This document shows positions 1-11,346 of a DNA stretch of 24,106 nt, one piece after another (the first letter of the stretch is position 1; every line of letters begins with the position of its first letter). Source of the stretch: JAICTV01 sp034666045 (GTDB lineage Bacteria > Planctomycetota > Phycisphaerae > Tepidisphaerales > Tepidisphaeraceae); assembly GCA_034666045.1 (NCBI GenBank), contig JAXDMN010000064.1:1-24106 (forward strand). Direction: 5' to 3'. The notes beneath the pieces are model-generated. The model did no database searches. It was given only the letters and a program-made list of their open reading frames with translations, and had not been told where the DNA came from. The position numbers and the translations under genes are program-made.

Positions 1-1407
<1,407 letters not shown>

Positions 1408-1410
1408 ATC

Positions 1411-1485
1411 CCCCGCAAATTCAGTAAAACTGACGCAAGTTCCCGCCGATGTCATCTCCAGTGAACCGCGCGCATGCCGCGCGGT
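1411..1485 (+). promoter_or_regulatory. Candidate structured leader between purF and the sensor kinase
   Basis: Two stem-loops are visible. The first pairs TCAGT with ACTGA (1421-1425/1429-1433) between GCAAA and ACGCAAG. The second is a perfect 8-bp stem ACCGCGCG/CGCGCGGT (1465-1472/1478-1485) with a 5-nt loop. No T-tract follows the second stem, so it is not a convincing purF terminator. The GCAAA-stem-GACGCAAG arrangement loosely recalls the 5' half of the c-di-GMP-I (GEMM) riboswitch, but the second conserved hairpin domain is not evident. It may be a leader element of the downstream kinase, or only a GC-rich hairpin. Confidence 0.3.
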
Positions 1486-1542
1486 CCGATAAGTGTGCGT
1501 GCGCGTGCGCCCGGCAATGGCGTGCGTCGCTGGAGACGCGCG

Positions 1543-3858
<2,316 letters not shown>

Positions 3859-3945
3859 CCGGTCGCGGCAACGCGGAGCCGTCAAAGCCGACAAGGCTTA
3901 CTCAAGCTCCCCGGCGCGCCGCCCGATACCAACCTTAGAAGTCTC

Positions 3946-4884
3946 ATGAACCAGCGCGTCCTGATCATCGACGACACCCGCAACCTCCACGCGCTCATTC
4001 GGGCACGCCTCGCCGGCGAGCCGGTCGAGCTCCACTCCGCTTACACCAGCAACGACGGCCTGACCATGGCCGGCACACTCCTGCCCGACCTCGTCCTGCT
4101 CGACATCGACATGCCGGACCTCGACGGCTTCGAAGTCTGCCGCCGGCTGAAGGCCCAGCCGGCGACGATGAATATCCCGGTTGTCTTCCTCACCGGCGCC
4201 GGCTCGACCGACGCGAAGATCCGCGGCCTGGAATTGGGCGCGGTCGATTACGTCACCAAGCCCTTCGAGCCCGCCGAGCTGCGCGCCCGCGTCCGCGCGG
4301 CGCTGCGGATGAAGTACCTCCTCGACCTGCTCAACAAGAAGGCGATGATCGACGGCCTGACCGGGCTGTGGAACCGCACCTACTTCGACCAGACGCTCGC
4401 CGCGCAAACGTCGCTCGCCCGCCGCTCCGGCCAGGCGTGCTCGGTCGTCATCTGCGACCTCGATCACTTCAAGGTGATCAACGATCGCTGCGGCCACCTG
4501 ACCGGCGACGAAGCGCTGCGCTGCGTCGCCGCCTGCATGCAGGCGACCTGCCGGATCGAAGACGTCGTCTGCCGCCTCGGCGGCGAAGAGTTCGGCGTCC
4601 TCTGCCCCAACACGCCCGCCGAGCGCGCGTTCGTCATGGCCGAACGGCTGCGCAAAAACATCGAAAAGCTCCCGCTCTCCCACCGCGGCATGCCGGTCCC
4701 GATCCTGGCCAGCTTCGGCATCGCCGACCTCACCAGCGCCGTCGACAAAGACCTCATCGCCGCCGCGACGGTCGCCCTCCGCCGCGCCAAATCGAACGGC
4801 CGCAACCGGGTCGAACTCGCGCCGGTCGTCGCCAGCGCGGTCGCTCAATCCGCGCCGCCATCTCCGCTCGCCAAGGCGTCGTAA
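3946..4884 (+). CDS. Response regulator diguanylate cyclase (REC-GGDEF)
   Basis: This cytoplasmic regulator should make c-di-GMP from two GTP when its receiver is phosphorylated (PleD/WspR-like layout without a second REC). The REC domain covers about residues 1-120 with acidic DD at 9-10, phospho-acceptor Asp53 in LVLLDIDMP, and Lys in TKPF. The GGDEF domain covers about 130-295 with the active-site signature GGEEF at 212-216. An RIED sequence at 203-206 lies exactly five residues before it, matching the RxxD inhibitory I-site, so product feedback inhibition is expected. No EAL or HD-GYP domain is present. The gene sits 87 bp after the hybrid kinase on the same strand, which suggests the kinase controls it directly or by a phosphorelay. 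The C-terminal tail is Ala/Pro/Ser-rich and probably disordered. Confidence 0.94.
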   Translation: MNQRVLIIDDTRNLHALIRARLAGEPVELHSAYTSNDGLTMAGTLLPDLVLLDIDMPDLDGFEVCRRLKAQPATMNIPVVFLTGAGSTDAKIRGLELGAVDYVTKPFEPAELRARVRAALRMKYLLDLLNKKAMIDGLTGLWNRTYFDQTLAAQTSLARRSGQACSVVICDLDHFKVINDRCGHLTGDEALRCVAACMQATCRIEDVVCRLGGEEFGVLCPNTPAERAFVMAERLRKNIEKLPLSHRGMPVPILASFGIADLTSAVDKDLIAAATVALRRAKSNGRNRVELAPVVASAVAQSAPPSPLAKAS

Positions 4885-4945
4885 CTTGCCTCGATTTTTC
4901 CGCCGCAATTTGTCTGCGGCCTGGGTAGGTTGCGCTGTGGTTCTG

Positions 4946-4957
4946 CGCTCTTTGACA
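4946..4957 (+). promoter_or_regulatory. boxA-like antitermination motif (orphan)
   Basis: The sequence CGCTCTTTGACA differs by one base from the boxA core CGCTCTTTAACA, which NusB/NusE bind in rRNA leaders. It lies between two convergent genes, with no rRNA nearby in the window. It also contains TTGACA (4952-4957), but no -10 hexamer is visible at 16-18 nt downstream, so a promoter reading is weak. It could be a relic or copy of an rRNA leader, or a chance match. Confidence 0.3.
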
Positions 4958-4965
4958 ACCGAAAA

Positions 4966-5009
4966 CGAAGGCGAAGCCGAAACGAAGCCAATCGAACCCA
5001 AGCGAAGCC
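4966..5009 (+). repeat. Degenerate short direct repeat, cgaagcc-type
   Basis: Five copies of a 7-mer related to CGAAGCC begin at 4966, 4972, 4983, 4993 and 5003. The last four are 10-11 nt apart, about one helical turn. The tract is strongly purine-rich (A/G) on the plus strand with almost no T, which is unlike the surrounding coding DNA. It lies directly after the boxA-like motif. Its function is unknown; a structured or untranslated RNA, or a genome-wide repeat, is possible. Confidence 0.5.
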
Positions 5010-5033
5010 AACACAAAACCACGTTGGCCGCTT

Positions 5034-5070
5034 AAAAACGGGGAAATGTCCCATCGGCGGCACTCCGCCG
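5034..5070 (-). terminator. Possible terminator of the RidA-like gene
   Basis: Reading the minus strand, a CGGCGG/CCGCCG stem with a 4-nt loop (5070-5055) is followed by a short GGGA-CATT-TCCC hairpin (5052-5041) and then C, G and TTTTT (5038-5034). It begins 35 bp after the stop of the minus-strand RidA-like gene. The last stem is only 4 bp, so termination efficiency is uncertain. Confidence 0.45.
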
Positions 5071-5104
5071 GTGACGAAACGAACCCATTGAGGATCGTGG
5101 CGCG

Positions 5105-5521
5105 TTACGGCACCACCGCGTCCGCCTCGATTTCAATGAGCGCGTCTTTGTCGATCAGGCGCGGGACTTCGAGGATCGAGGTGGCCGGGCGGATGTCGGC
5201 GAAGACTTCGCCGTGGACGCGGGCGACTTCTTCCCAGCGCGTCACGTCGGTGACGAACATCCGCGTGCGGATGACGTGTTCGAGATCGCCGCCGAGCGCT
5301 TCGATGGCGGCGGCGATGATTTGGAGGCTGCGGCGGGCCTGCTCGCCCATCGATTTGTCGTAGGTTCCATCGGCGCGGATGCCGACGGTGCCGGTGACGG
5401 CGATCAGGTTGCCGCTGCGCACGGCGCGCGAGTAACCCATGATCGGTTCCCACTTCGATCCGGAACTGGCGCATCGGCGGCCGGCGCGGTCGGTGACGGT
5501 AATTTGAATGTCGGATGCCAT
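5105..5521 (-). CDS. RidA/YjgF superfamily protein lacking the canonical Arg
   Basis: RidA proteins are small trimeric enzymes that hydrolyse reactive enamines/imines from PLP enzymes. This 138-residue protein has the family landmarks GYSRAVRSGNLIAVTGT in the N-terminal half and EVPRLIDKDALIEIEADAV at the C terminus. Where E. coli RidA has the essential Arg105 (PARSCVEV), this protein reads PATSILEV, with Thr instead. Rid subfamilies lacking that Arg are not expected to have the imine deaminase activity, so the function is open. I chose ATG 5521 because the alternative at 5551 adds ten unconserved residues and AGAGAGG lies upstream of 5521. The gene is divergent from the next gene, sharing a 72-bp intergenic region. 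Confidence 0.9.
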   Translation of the reverse strand: MASDIQITVTDRAGRRCASSGSKWEPIMGYSRAVRSGNLIAVTGTVGIRADGTYDKSMGEQARRSLQIIAAAIEALGGDLEHVIRTRMFVTDVTRWEEVARVHGEVFADIRPATSILEVPRLIDKDALIEIEADAVVP

Positions 5522-5593
5522 TGTTTGGTTGACCTCTCTTTCGCCGCGCACAGAATAGCCGCGGGAACGAAAACCGGACAGGATGTTTCATCG

Positions 5594-6175
5594 ATGACGG
5601 CCGACGAATTCTGGCAATGGTTCGCCGCGCAGGAGCAGGCGCTGCGCGGCGTCGACGGGCAGACGGTCGCCGACAGCGTGGAAGTGCGGCTGCGCGAGAT
5701 CGATTCGCGCATCGGCGTGGAAGTGTCCGATCCGGGCGATCCGCGCGAGCTGATTTTTACCGCGTGGTCGCAGGCGGAGGCGTTCCCGGCCGTGCGCGAG
5801 CTCGTCGCGGCTGCTCCGGTTCTGCGGGGCTGGCAGATCATCGCGCTCAAGCCGCCGCGCGGGTTTGCGTTCGGCATGAATCTCGACGGGCTGAAGATCG
5901 ACGCGAGCCGGATTCAGTTTGACCCGCTCGCCGCCGAAGAGGACCCAAAATTGCTCGGCGTGCGCTTCTACGTCCCGGGCGCGACGGACGAGGACGACGA
6001 GCGGCTGTCGCGCGCGTTGCCGATCATCATCGAGACCGGCATCGGCGAAGAGGCGGCGGCGCAGATCGATCACATGGACTTCGCCGCCGGCGCAATACCG
6101 GATGAGAAGGCGCTGCCGATCGAGCAGTTGCTCCCATACATCCAGTGGCATCGCCGAAAGCACGGGCTGGAATAG
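5594..6175 (+). CDS. Conserved hypothetical protein, 193 aa
   Basis: This is an acidic, soluble-looking protein with no signal peptide or membrane helix. It starts MTADEFWQWFAAQE, has a central APVLRGWQIIALKPPRG segment and ends LLPYIQWHRRKHGLE. It recalls a bacterial family of roughly 190-residue uncharacterised proteins that begin with an FWxWF motif, but I cannot name a Pfam entry with confidence. The pattern (two alpha/beta halves, with the ETGIGE motif before a final helix) gives no catalytic hint. ATG 5594 follows AGGA by 11 nt. It is divergent from the RidA-like gene and convergent with the membrane protein gene, with only 9 bp between stops. Confidence 0.85.
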   Translation: MTADEFWQWFAAQEQALRGVDGQTVADSVEVRLREIDSRIGVEVSDPGDPRELIFTAWSQAEAFPAVRELVAAAPVLRGWQIIALKPPRGFAFGMNLDGLKIDASRIQFDPLAAEEDPKLLGVRFYVPGATDEDDERLSRALPIIIETGIGEEAAAQIDHMDFAAGAIPDEKALPIEQLLPYIQWHRRKHGLE

Positions 6176-6184
6176 CGAGGATCG

Positions 6185-7546
6185 TCACTCGCTGTGACAC
6201 GCGGCGGGCAGCAACGCGTTGATGCCGACGCGCGGCTCGTGCCGTCCGGGCGTGGCGTAGCGGCCGATGAACGTCAGGTTCCGCTTGTCGCAGTACCAGA
6301 TCATGACTTCCATCTGCACGGCGTCGCGCGTCGGGCCGATGCCGATGACCGACCAGACGCGGCGCGGATGGCCCTGCAGGTCGTTCACCGTCGTCAACTC
6401 CGGCGATCCTTCAATGCGCTGCATGATGCCGGCGTTGGTGAGCAGCTTGGAGATAACGTTGGGCGGGATGTTTTCGCTGACGACGTCGCTGCGCCCGGGG
6501 ATGCCGGCGTCGAAGGCGATTTCCTCGTCGTCTTCGCCGACGTAGCGCATGCCGCCGCCCGGCTTCGCGTCTTCCTTCACGAATCCGAGCGGCGGGGTGA
6601 AGCTCGGAAAGACGCGCTGCGTCGTCGCGGCGACGTCCTTGTTTCGGCCGCTGTGGCAACGCACGGTGTTGAGGATTTTCTCGTGCGTCGCGAGCAGCGC
6701 GTTCTTCGGGCCGGACAGGTAGCTGAGGATCCAGAGCGCGCGGTGGTCCTGCGGGCAGTTCCACACGGTGGCGACGGCGCGCGAGAGGTGGTCGTCCGAT
6801 TCGAGATAGAAGGTCGTCCCCTGGTGCCGCCCGACGAACGCGGGCGAGGTGTCGCGCACGACCAGCCCGCCGACGGCGATCGTCTGCACGTGCTCGTCCG
6901 GCTGCACGGGGTCGGCGTCCATCCAGCGCAGCGCGATGAAGCGGTCGGCGTTCTTCGGGTCGGCCAGCTTGATGCTGCCGAACTCCATCATGGCCGAGTC
7001 CTGCTTCGCCTCCCATTGCGGCAGGCCGAGCGTGAGGCTCGGGTAGTCCTTGCGAACCAGCCGGACGCTCGAGCGCCCTGGGACCGGAATGAACCACGCG
7101 GCGGCGATGACGAAGATGGCGAGGACCGCGGCAAGCACGACGTGCAACTCGCCGACCGGCGATGCATCGCGGCCGCCGAGCTGCATTGGATCGCGCAGGC
7201 GTTGCATCAGCGGGAAGACGATGAGTGGGACGAAGATCGTCGCAACCGCCGCGATCGGCAGCGAGATCGCCGGGCGAAAGGTCGATTGCCACAGCACGTA
7301 CGTCGTCATCCCGCCCGCGACGGCCAGTGCCGCCATGAGGATGCCGACCGCGAGCCTGACCGACATCGGCGCCGGCTGGCGTGCGCGGCGTTGGTAGAGC
7401 ATCGCGGCGGTGACCGCCCCGGCGATCGCGGCGACGGCGAAGCCGACCTCCTGTGCCGTCGGCGCCAACACCGCCGTCGCACGCTGCCCGAGCACGAGCG
7501 CGGCCAGGTAAACCAGTGCCGTGATGAGCAACTCGGGACGGGACAT
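6185..7546 (-). CDS. Polytopic membrane protein with large soluble C-terminal domain
   Basis: I do not recognise this 453-residue protein. The first 170 residues hold five hydrophobic segments, including ELLITALVYLAALVLG, LAVGILMAALAVAGG and LHVVLAAVLAIFVIAAAWFIP. They are followed by about 280 residues of mixed alpha/beta sequence that, with five helices and a short N terminus, may be extracytoplasmic. The C-terminal part has several His and Cys (WNCPQD, VRCHSG, YCDKRN, AACHSE) but no motif I can name. ATG 7546 was chosen because the first helix follows at once; an in-frame start at 7636 would add 30 Pro/Ser-rich residues. No good Shine-Dalgarno is seen for either. It ends 9 bp from the convergent 193-aa gene. 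Confidence 0.82.
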   Translation of the reverse strand: MSRPELLITALVYLAALVLGQRATAVLAPTAQEVGFAVAAIAGAVTAAMLYQRRARQPAPMSVRLAVGILMAALAVAGGMTTYVLWQSTFRPAISLPIAAVATIFVPLIVFPLMQRLRDPMQLGGRDASPVGELHVVLAAVLAIFVIAAAWFIPVPGRSSVRLVRKDYPSLTLGLPQWEAKQDSAMMEFGSIKLADPKNADRFIALRWMDADPVQPDEHVQTIAVGGLVVRDTSPAFVGRHQGTTFYLESDDHLSRAVATVWNCPQDHRALWILSYLSGPKNALLATHEKILNTVRCHSGRNKDVAATTQRVFPSFTPPLGFVKEDAKPGGGMRYVGEDDEEIAFDAGIPGRSDVVSENIPPNVISKLLTNAGIMQRIEGSPELTTVNDLQGHPRRVWSVIGIGPTRDAVQMEVMIWYCDKRNLTFIGRYATPGRHEPRVGINALLPAACHSE

Positions 7547-7797
7547 GGAGCGGGCGATGGTAAGGGACGTGGCAGGGTGTTGCGAGGATGGCGGGAAAGG
7601 CGGCGGGTTCGTCAGCGATCGGCTGCAGGAACTCATCTGGAAAGTTCAAAATGACAGGCGGGCATTCCGCGTGGCACGCGAAATCGCAGCCGCGGCGTGT
7701 GACGCAAGTGCAGCAGAAACAATGACTCGGAAAAATCCCGCGTCGCCATCATGAGCGGGCACGGGCGCAGGCACGGATTTTGTATTGTGCCGTGCGA
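7547..7797. other. Intergenic region, nothing recognised
   Basis: This stretch lies upstream of the minus-strand membrane protein gene. Short ORFs exist on both strands but none has a ribosome site or recognisable sequence. I see no strong promoter pair, repeat or hairpin. Confidence 0.5.
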
Positions 7798-8007
7798 ATG
7801 GACCGTACTGATCCATCCTTGCGTCCCGCGGCGGCCGACGACATGGTCTGGCTTCCGCCGTCGATCATGATCCTCGACGGACACGACGTGGGGCACCGTG
7901 TGCGCAACTACCGCGCGAGCGTCAATGCGTGCCCGTCGGCATGGAAACGGTACTTCGAGTTGCTGATCGAAGAGATCGAACGGGACATGCAATCGCCCAC
8001 GGGTTAG
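7798..8007 (+). CDS. Possible small hypothetical protein, 69 aa
   Basis: This ORF has mostly G or C in third codon positions, like true genes here, and encodes a plausible small soluble protein with a charged C-terminal helix (YFELLIEEIERDMQSPTG). There is no clear ribosome-binding site. A TTG at 7780 would add six residues. An overlapping minus-strand ORF is less protein-like (Arg- and His-rich). It lies alone on the plus strand between two minus-strand genes. I recognise no family, and it could be spurious. Confidence 0.4.
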   Translation: MDRTDPSLRPAAADDMVWLPPSIMILDGHDVGHRVRNYRASVNACPSAWKRYFELLIEEIERDMQSPTG

Positions 8008-8106
8008 GCGGTTGTCACTTAGACGCGGCGTTCCGCCAAACCGTGCAGCCGCCCGCGCATTATGTCGCGAGGCCCGCGCGACGAAGTGATTGGCTAGGGT
8101 CGCCGG

Positions 8107-8355
8107 CTACGCCATCGCATCGTCGATCGCCTTGGCGATCTTTGTCATGTTCTGGTTGTTCCGCGTGATCGCAAACGACTCGCAGATCGTCCGCGCGGCG
8201 TCCAACCGCACGCGCGGGTCGGTCCAGTCGGCCGCGCCGAACGTTTGGTCCGCATGCCGGCCGCCGCGCACGGAGGCAACGAACGACCCGTCCTCCGCCT
8301 CCGCGGGCGCGACCACGATCTCCTGGGTGCCGACTCGGACGGATTGGGTGGTCAT
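8107..8355 (-). CDS. Small hypothetical protein, 82 aa
   Basis: I do not recognise this small protein. It starts MTTQSVRVGTQEIVVAP and ends KIAKAIDDAMA, with no membrane segment or Cys pair. ATG 8355 is preceded by AAAGGA at a good distance, which supports it over the in-frame start at 8403. The gene lies immediately after the intrinsic terminator of ppdK: the T-tract ends 16 nt before the start codon. It must therefore depend on terminator readthrough or on a promoter inside the ppdK 3' end. Similar short ORFs are often orphan genes in large-genome bacteria. Confidence 0.65.
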   Translation of the reverse strand: MTTQSVRVGTQEIVVAPAEAEDGSFVASVRGGRHADQTFGAADWTDPRVRLDAARTICESFAITRNNQNMTKIAKAIDDAMA

Positions 8356-8370
8356 CGGTTTGGTCCTTTG

Positions 8371-8410
8371 AAAAAAGGTGGCGTGATCGCTGATCGCGAC
8401 CACGCCACTT
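8371..8410 (-). terminator. Intrinsic terminator of ppdK
   Basis: On the minus strand an 8-bp perfect stem GTGGCGTG/CACGCCAC (8408-8401 with 8385-8378), extended by a G-U and an A-U pair, encloses a 15-nt loop and is followed directly by TTTTTT (8376-8371). It lies 28 bp after the ppdK stop codon, a classical Rho-independent terminator. Confidence 0.85.
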
Positions 8411-8437
8411 GGAGTATCCGCCAGGTTGTGAGGACGG

Positions 8438-11215
8438 CTACTTCTTCTTCGCCTTTTTCAGCGAACCGTTGCTCTTCGCGTTGCCGTCCTGCTTGATGGC
8501 CGCATGCGCCGCGGCGAGACGCGCGATCGGGACGCGGAACGGGGAGCAGCTCACGTAATCGAGCCCGACCTGGTGGCAGAACTCGACCGACTTCGGATCG
8601 CCGCCATGTTCGCCGCAGATGCCGCACTTGAGCGTCGGCTGAACCGAACGGCCCTTGCGGACGGCCATCTCGACGAGCTGTCCGACGCCGTCGATGTCGA
8701 GCGACTGGAACGGATCGCGGTCGAGGATTTCCTTCTTGAGGTAATCCGGGAGGAAGCTGTTCACGTCGTCGCGCGAATAGCCGAAGGTCATCTGGGTCAG
8801 GTCGTTCGTGCCGAAGCTGAAGAACTCCGCGGTCTGCGCCAGCTCATCGGCGGTCAGCGCCGCGCGCGGGACTTCGATCATGGTGCCGTAGAGATACTCC
8901 ACGCGGATGCCCTGCTCCTTCATGACTTTTTCCGCGGTCTCGACGGTGTACTTCTTCAGGTAGTCGAGCTCCTTCTTCGTGCCGGCGAGCGGAATCATGA
9001 TCTCGGGGAGGACCTTGATCTTCTCTTTCTTCACGATGCACGCGGCCTCGATGATTGCGCGGACCTGCATCTCGAGGATCTCGGGATAGGTGATCGCCAG
9101 GCGGTCGCCGCGGTGGCCGAGCATCGGATTGGCTTCGTGAAGCTGCGCGACGCGCGTCTTCACCGCTTCGGCCGACATGTTGAGCGAGCGGGCGAGCTCG
9201 GCCTGTTCCTTGTCGTGGTGCGGAAGGAACTCGTGCAGCGGCGGATCGAGCAGGCGGACGGTGACCGGCAGTCCGTTCATCTCCCGGAAGATGCCGACGA
9301 AATCTTCGCGCTGGTAGGGGAGCAATTTGTCGAGGGCCGCCTTGCGCGCTTCGATTGTCTGCGCCAGGATCATCTCGCGCATGTGATGGATGCGCTGCGG
9401 GTCGAAGAACATATGCTCCGTACGACACAGGCCGATCCCTTCGGCGCCGAAGCCGCGGGCGGTCTTGGCATCGGTCGGCGTATCGCCGTTCGTGCGAACT
9501 TTCAGCGTGCGGTACTTGTCGGCCCACTTCATGATCTGCGCGAACGCGCCGGTGAGCTCGGCTTCGACAGTTGGCACGGAGCCATCCATCACTTCGCCGG
9601 TCGCTCCGTCGATGCTGATGAAGTGTTGCTGCCCGAAGGTCTTGTCGCCGATCTTGACGATGCGATTCTTCGCATCGATCTGCACGGCGCCCGCGCCGGC
9701 GACGCAGGGCGTGCCCATGCCGCGCGCGACGACCGCCGCGTGCGAAGTCATGCCGCCGGTGCTCGTCAGAATGCCTTTGGCGACGTGCATCCCGCCGATG
9801 TCCGCCGGCTCCGTTTCGCGGCGGACGAGAATGATGTCCTCACCGGCCGCGGCGCGTTCTTCCGCTTCTTCCGCGGTGAAGGCGATCTTTCCAACCGCCG
9901 CACCGGGCGACGCGGGAAGGCCACGGGCGAGCACGTTGCGCGTCGCCTTTGGGTCGAACATCGGGTGCAAAAGCTGGTCGAGCGACGCCGGCTCGACGCG
10001 CAGCACGCCCGTCTTCTCGTCGATCAGCTTTTCCTTGACCATGTCGACGGCGATCTTCACCGCGGCCGGGGCGGTGCGTTTGCCGTTGCGCGTCTGGAGC
10101 ATGTAGAACGTGCCGCGCTCGATGGTGAACTCGAAATCCTGCACGTCCTTGTAGCGCTTCTCGAGGATGTTCTTGATCTCCAGCAGGCGCTTCCAGCTCT
10201 TCTGGCTCCACTTGCCCATCTCGGTGTTGCAATCAAGCGGCGTGCGGATGCCGGCGACGACGTCTTCGCCCTGCGCGTTGATCAGAAACTCGCCGTAAAA
10301 CTTGTTCTCGCCGGTCGAGGGGTTGCGCGTGAACGCGACGCCGGTCGCGCTGTCATCGCCCATGTTGCCGAAGACCATCGACTGCACGTTGACGGCCGTT
10401 CCGCGGACGCCGCGGATGTCGTTCAGCTCGCGATACTTGATCGCGCGCTCGCCCATCCAGCTCTTGAAGACCGCTTCGATCGCGGCCTCGAGCTGCGTGA
10501 ACGGGTCCTGCGGAAAATCTTCGCCGACGTGCTGGCGATAGACGCTTTTGTAGCGCTGCACGACTTCCTTGAGCCCATCGACGTCCAGGTCTGTGTCGAG
10601 CTTCGCGCCGCGGTTGCTCTTCACCGCCGTCAGCTCATGCTCGAAGTGATGGTGATCGACGCCCATGACGGTGTCGCCGAACATGTTGATCAGCCGGCGA
10701 TAGCTGTCGTAGGCGAAGCGCTCGTTGCCCGACAGATCGGCCAGACCCTGCACGACGCGGTCGTTCATGCCGATGTTGAGGACAGTGTCCATCATGCCGG
10801 GCATGGAGAACTTCGCGCCCGATCGGGCGGCGACGAGCAGCGGGTTCTTCGGATCGCCGAACTTTTTCCCGGTCGCCTTTTCGACCCGGGCGATGTTCGT
10901 GCGAACTTCTTCCATCAGCCCGCGCGGCAGTTTCTGGCCGGCGTCGTTGTATTCGCCGCAGGTTTCGGTCGTGATCGTGAAGCCGGGCGGGACGGGCAGC
11001 GGCACCTTGGTCATGTCCGCGAGGTTCGCGCCCTTGCCGCCGAGTAGGTCCTTCATCTCCGCGCCGCCCTCGGCCTTGCCGTTGCCGAAGTAGTACACGC
11101 GCTTGACGCTCTTGCCGCTGCCACCGCTGGCCGGCTTGGCGCTTCCTTTGGCGGTGAGGGCCTTGATGATCTTCTTCACGGCGGACTTGGGCTTGCTTCG
11201 GGTCATGACGGGCAT
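8438..11215 (-). CDS. ppdK: Pyruvate, phosphate dikinase
   Basis: PPDK reversibly converts ATP, phosphate and pyruvate to AMP, PPi and phosphoenolpyruvate, linking glycolysis and gluconeogenesis in the cytoplasm. The 925-residue protein has the ATP-grasp nucleotide domain (GGKGANLADM, RSGAKFSMPGMMDT), the swivelling phosphohistidine domain with His492 in GGMTSHAAVVARGMG, and the C-terminal PEP/pyruvate barrel with GFGAEGIGLCRTEHMF and catalytic Cys867 in CGICGEHGGDP. It exceeds the usual 870-880 residues because of a Lys/Ala/Ser-rich N-terminal extension of about 38 residues and a KKAKKK tail. ATG 11215 has GGAG 9 nt upstream; a second in-frame ATG is at 11206. A sigma70-type promoter and an intrinsic terminator bracket it, so it is probably monocistronic. 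No regulatory protein (PDRP) gene is adjacent. Confidence 0.98.
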   Translation of the reverse strand: MPVMTRSKPKSAVKKIIKALTAKGSAKPASGGSGKSVKRVYYFGNGKAEGGAEMKDLLGGKGANLADMTKVPLPVPPGFTITTETCGEYNDAGQKLPRGLMEEVRTNIARVEKATGKKFGDPKNPLLVAARSGAKFSMPGMMDTVLNIGMNDRVVQGLADLSGNERFAYDSYRRLINMFGDTVMGVDHHHFEHELTAVKSNRGAKLDTDLDVDGLKEVVQRYKSVYRQHVGEDFPQDPFTQLEAAIEAVFKSWMGERAIKYRELNDIRGVRGTAVNVQSMVFGNMGDDSATGVAFTRNPSTGENKFYGEFLINAQGEDVVAGIRTPLDCNTEMGKWSQKSWKRLLEIKNILEKRYKDVQDFEFTIERGTFYMLQTRNGKRTAPAAVKIAVDMVKEKLIDEKTGVLRVEPASLDQLLHPMFDPKATRNVLARGLPASPGAAVGKIAFTAEEAEERAAAGEDIILVRRETEPADIGGMHVAKGILTSTGGMTSHAAVVARGMGTPCVAGAGAVQIDAKNRIVKIGDKTFGQQHFISIDGATGEVMDGSVPTVEAELTGAFAQIMKWADKYRTLKVRTNGDTPTDAKTARGFGAEGIGLCRTEHMFFDPQRIHHMREMILAQTIEARKAALDKLLPYQREDFVGIFREMNGLPVTVRLLDPPLHEFLPHHDKEQAELARSLNMSAEAVKTRVAQLHEANPMLGHRGDRLAITYPEILEMQVRAIIEAACIVKKEKIKVLPEIMIPLAGTKKELDYLKKYTVETAEKVMKEQGIRVEYLYGTMIEVPRAALTADELAQTAEFFSFGTNDLTQMTFGYSRDDVNSFLPDYLKKEILDRDPFQSLDIDGVGQLVEMAVRKGRSVQPTLKCGICGEHGGDPKSVEFCHQVGLDYVSCSPFRVPIARLAAAHAAIKQDGNAKSNGSLKKAKKK

Positions 11216-11258
11216 GTTAGTGAACTCCAGTGCGATTTCGATGCGGCAGGGTAACGCT

Positions 11259-11276
11259 GCCGAATCCAGATTCGGC
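11259..11276 (-). promoter_or_regulatory. Perfect hairpin in the ppdK 5' UTR
   Basis: GCCGAAT and ATTCGGC form a 7-bp perfect stem with a 4-nt loop, about 44 nt before the ppdK start codon and downstream of the predicted transcription start. No T-run follows, so it is not a terminator. It could stabilise the leader mRNA or serve as a protein site. Confidence 0.4.
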
Positions 11277-11346
11277 GTGTGTCGGGGGTTTACGACCCTT
11301 CGTCGACAAGAAGGAAAAATCTCGTTGCGCCGCGAGTGAGGCGGGG

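Noticed and set aside
1465..1485. Hairpin as purF terminator
   Set aside because: No T-tract follows the stem.
1474..1542. Upstream ATG for the hybrid kinase
   Set aside because: It lies in a hairpin loop without a ribosome site, while ATG 1543 has GGAG 7 nt upstream.
4952..4957. TTGACA as a plus-strand promoter
   Set aside because: No -10 hexamer lies 16-18 bp downstream; the base context fits boxA better.
4845..5063. 72-aa minus-strand ORF across the boxA-like region
   Set aside because: It is built from the low-complexity repeat tract, runs into the 3' end of the diguanylate cyclase gene and has no ribosome site.
6194..7654. 486-aa plus-strand ORF opposite the membrane protein gene
   Set aside because: The minus-strand product has coherent hydrophobic helices; the plus-strand product is Arg/Asp-rich antisense sequence.
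7633..7992. 119-aa minus-strand ORF
   Set aside because: His/Arg/Pro-rich composition with no domain or ribosome site; the opposite-strand 69-aa ORF is more plausible.
8504..11047. 847-aa plus-strand ORF opposite ppdK
   Set aside because: It is the antisense shadow of a clearly recognisable ppdK gene; its Asp/His/Arg/Leu-rich composition is typical of GC-rich antisense frames.
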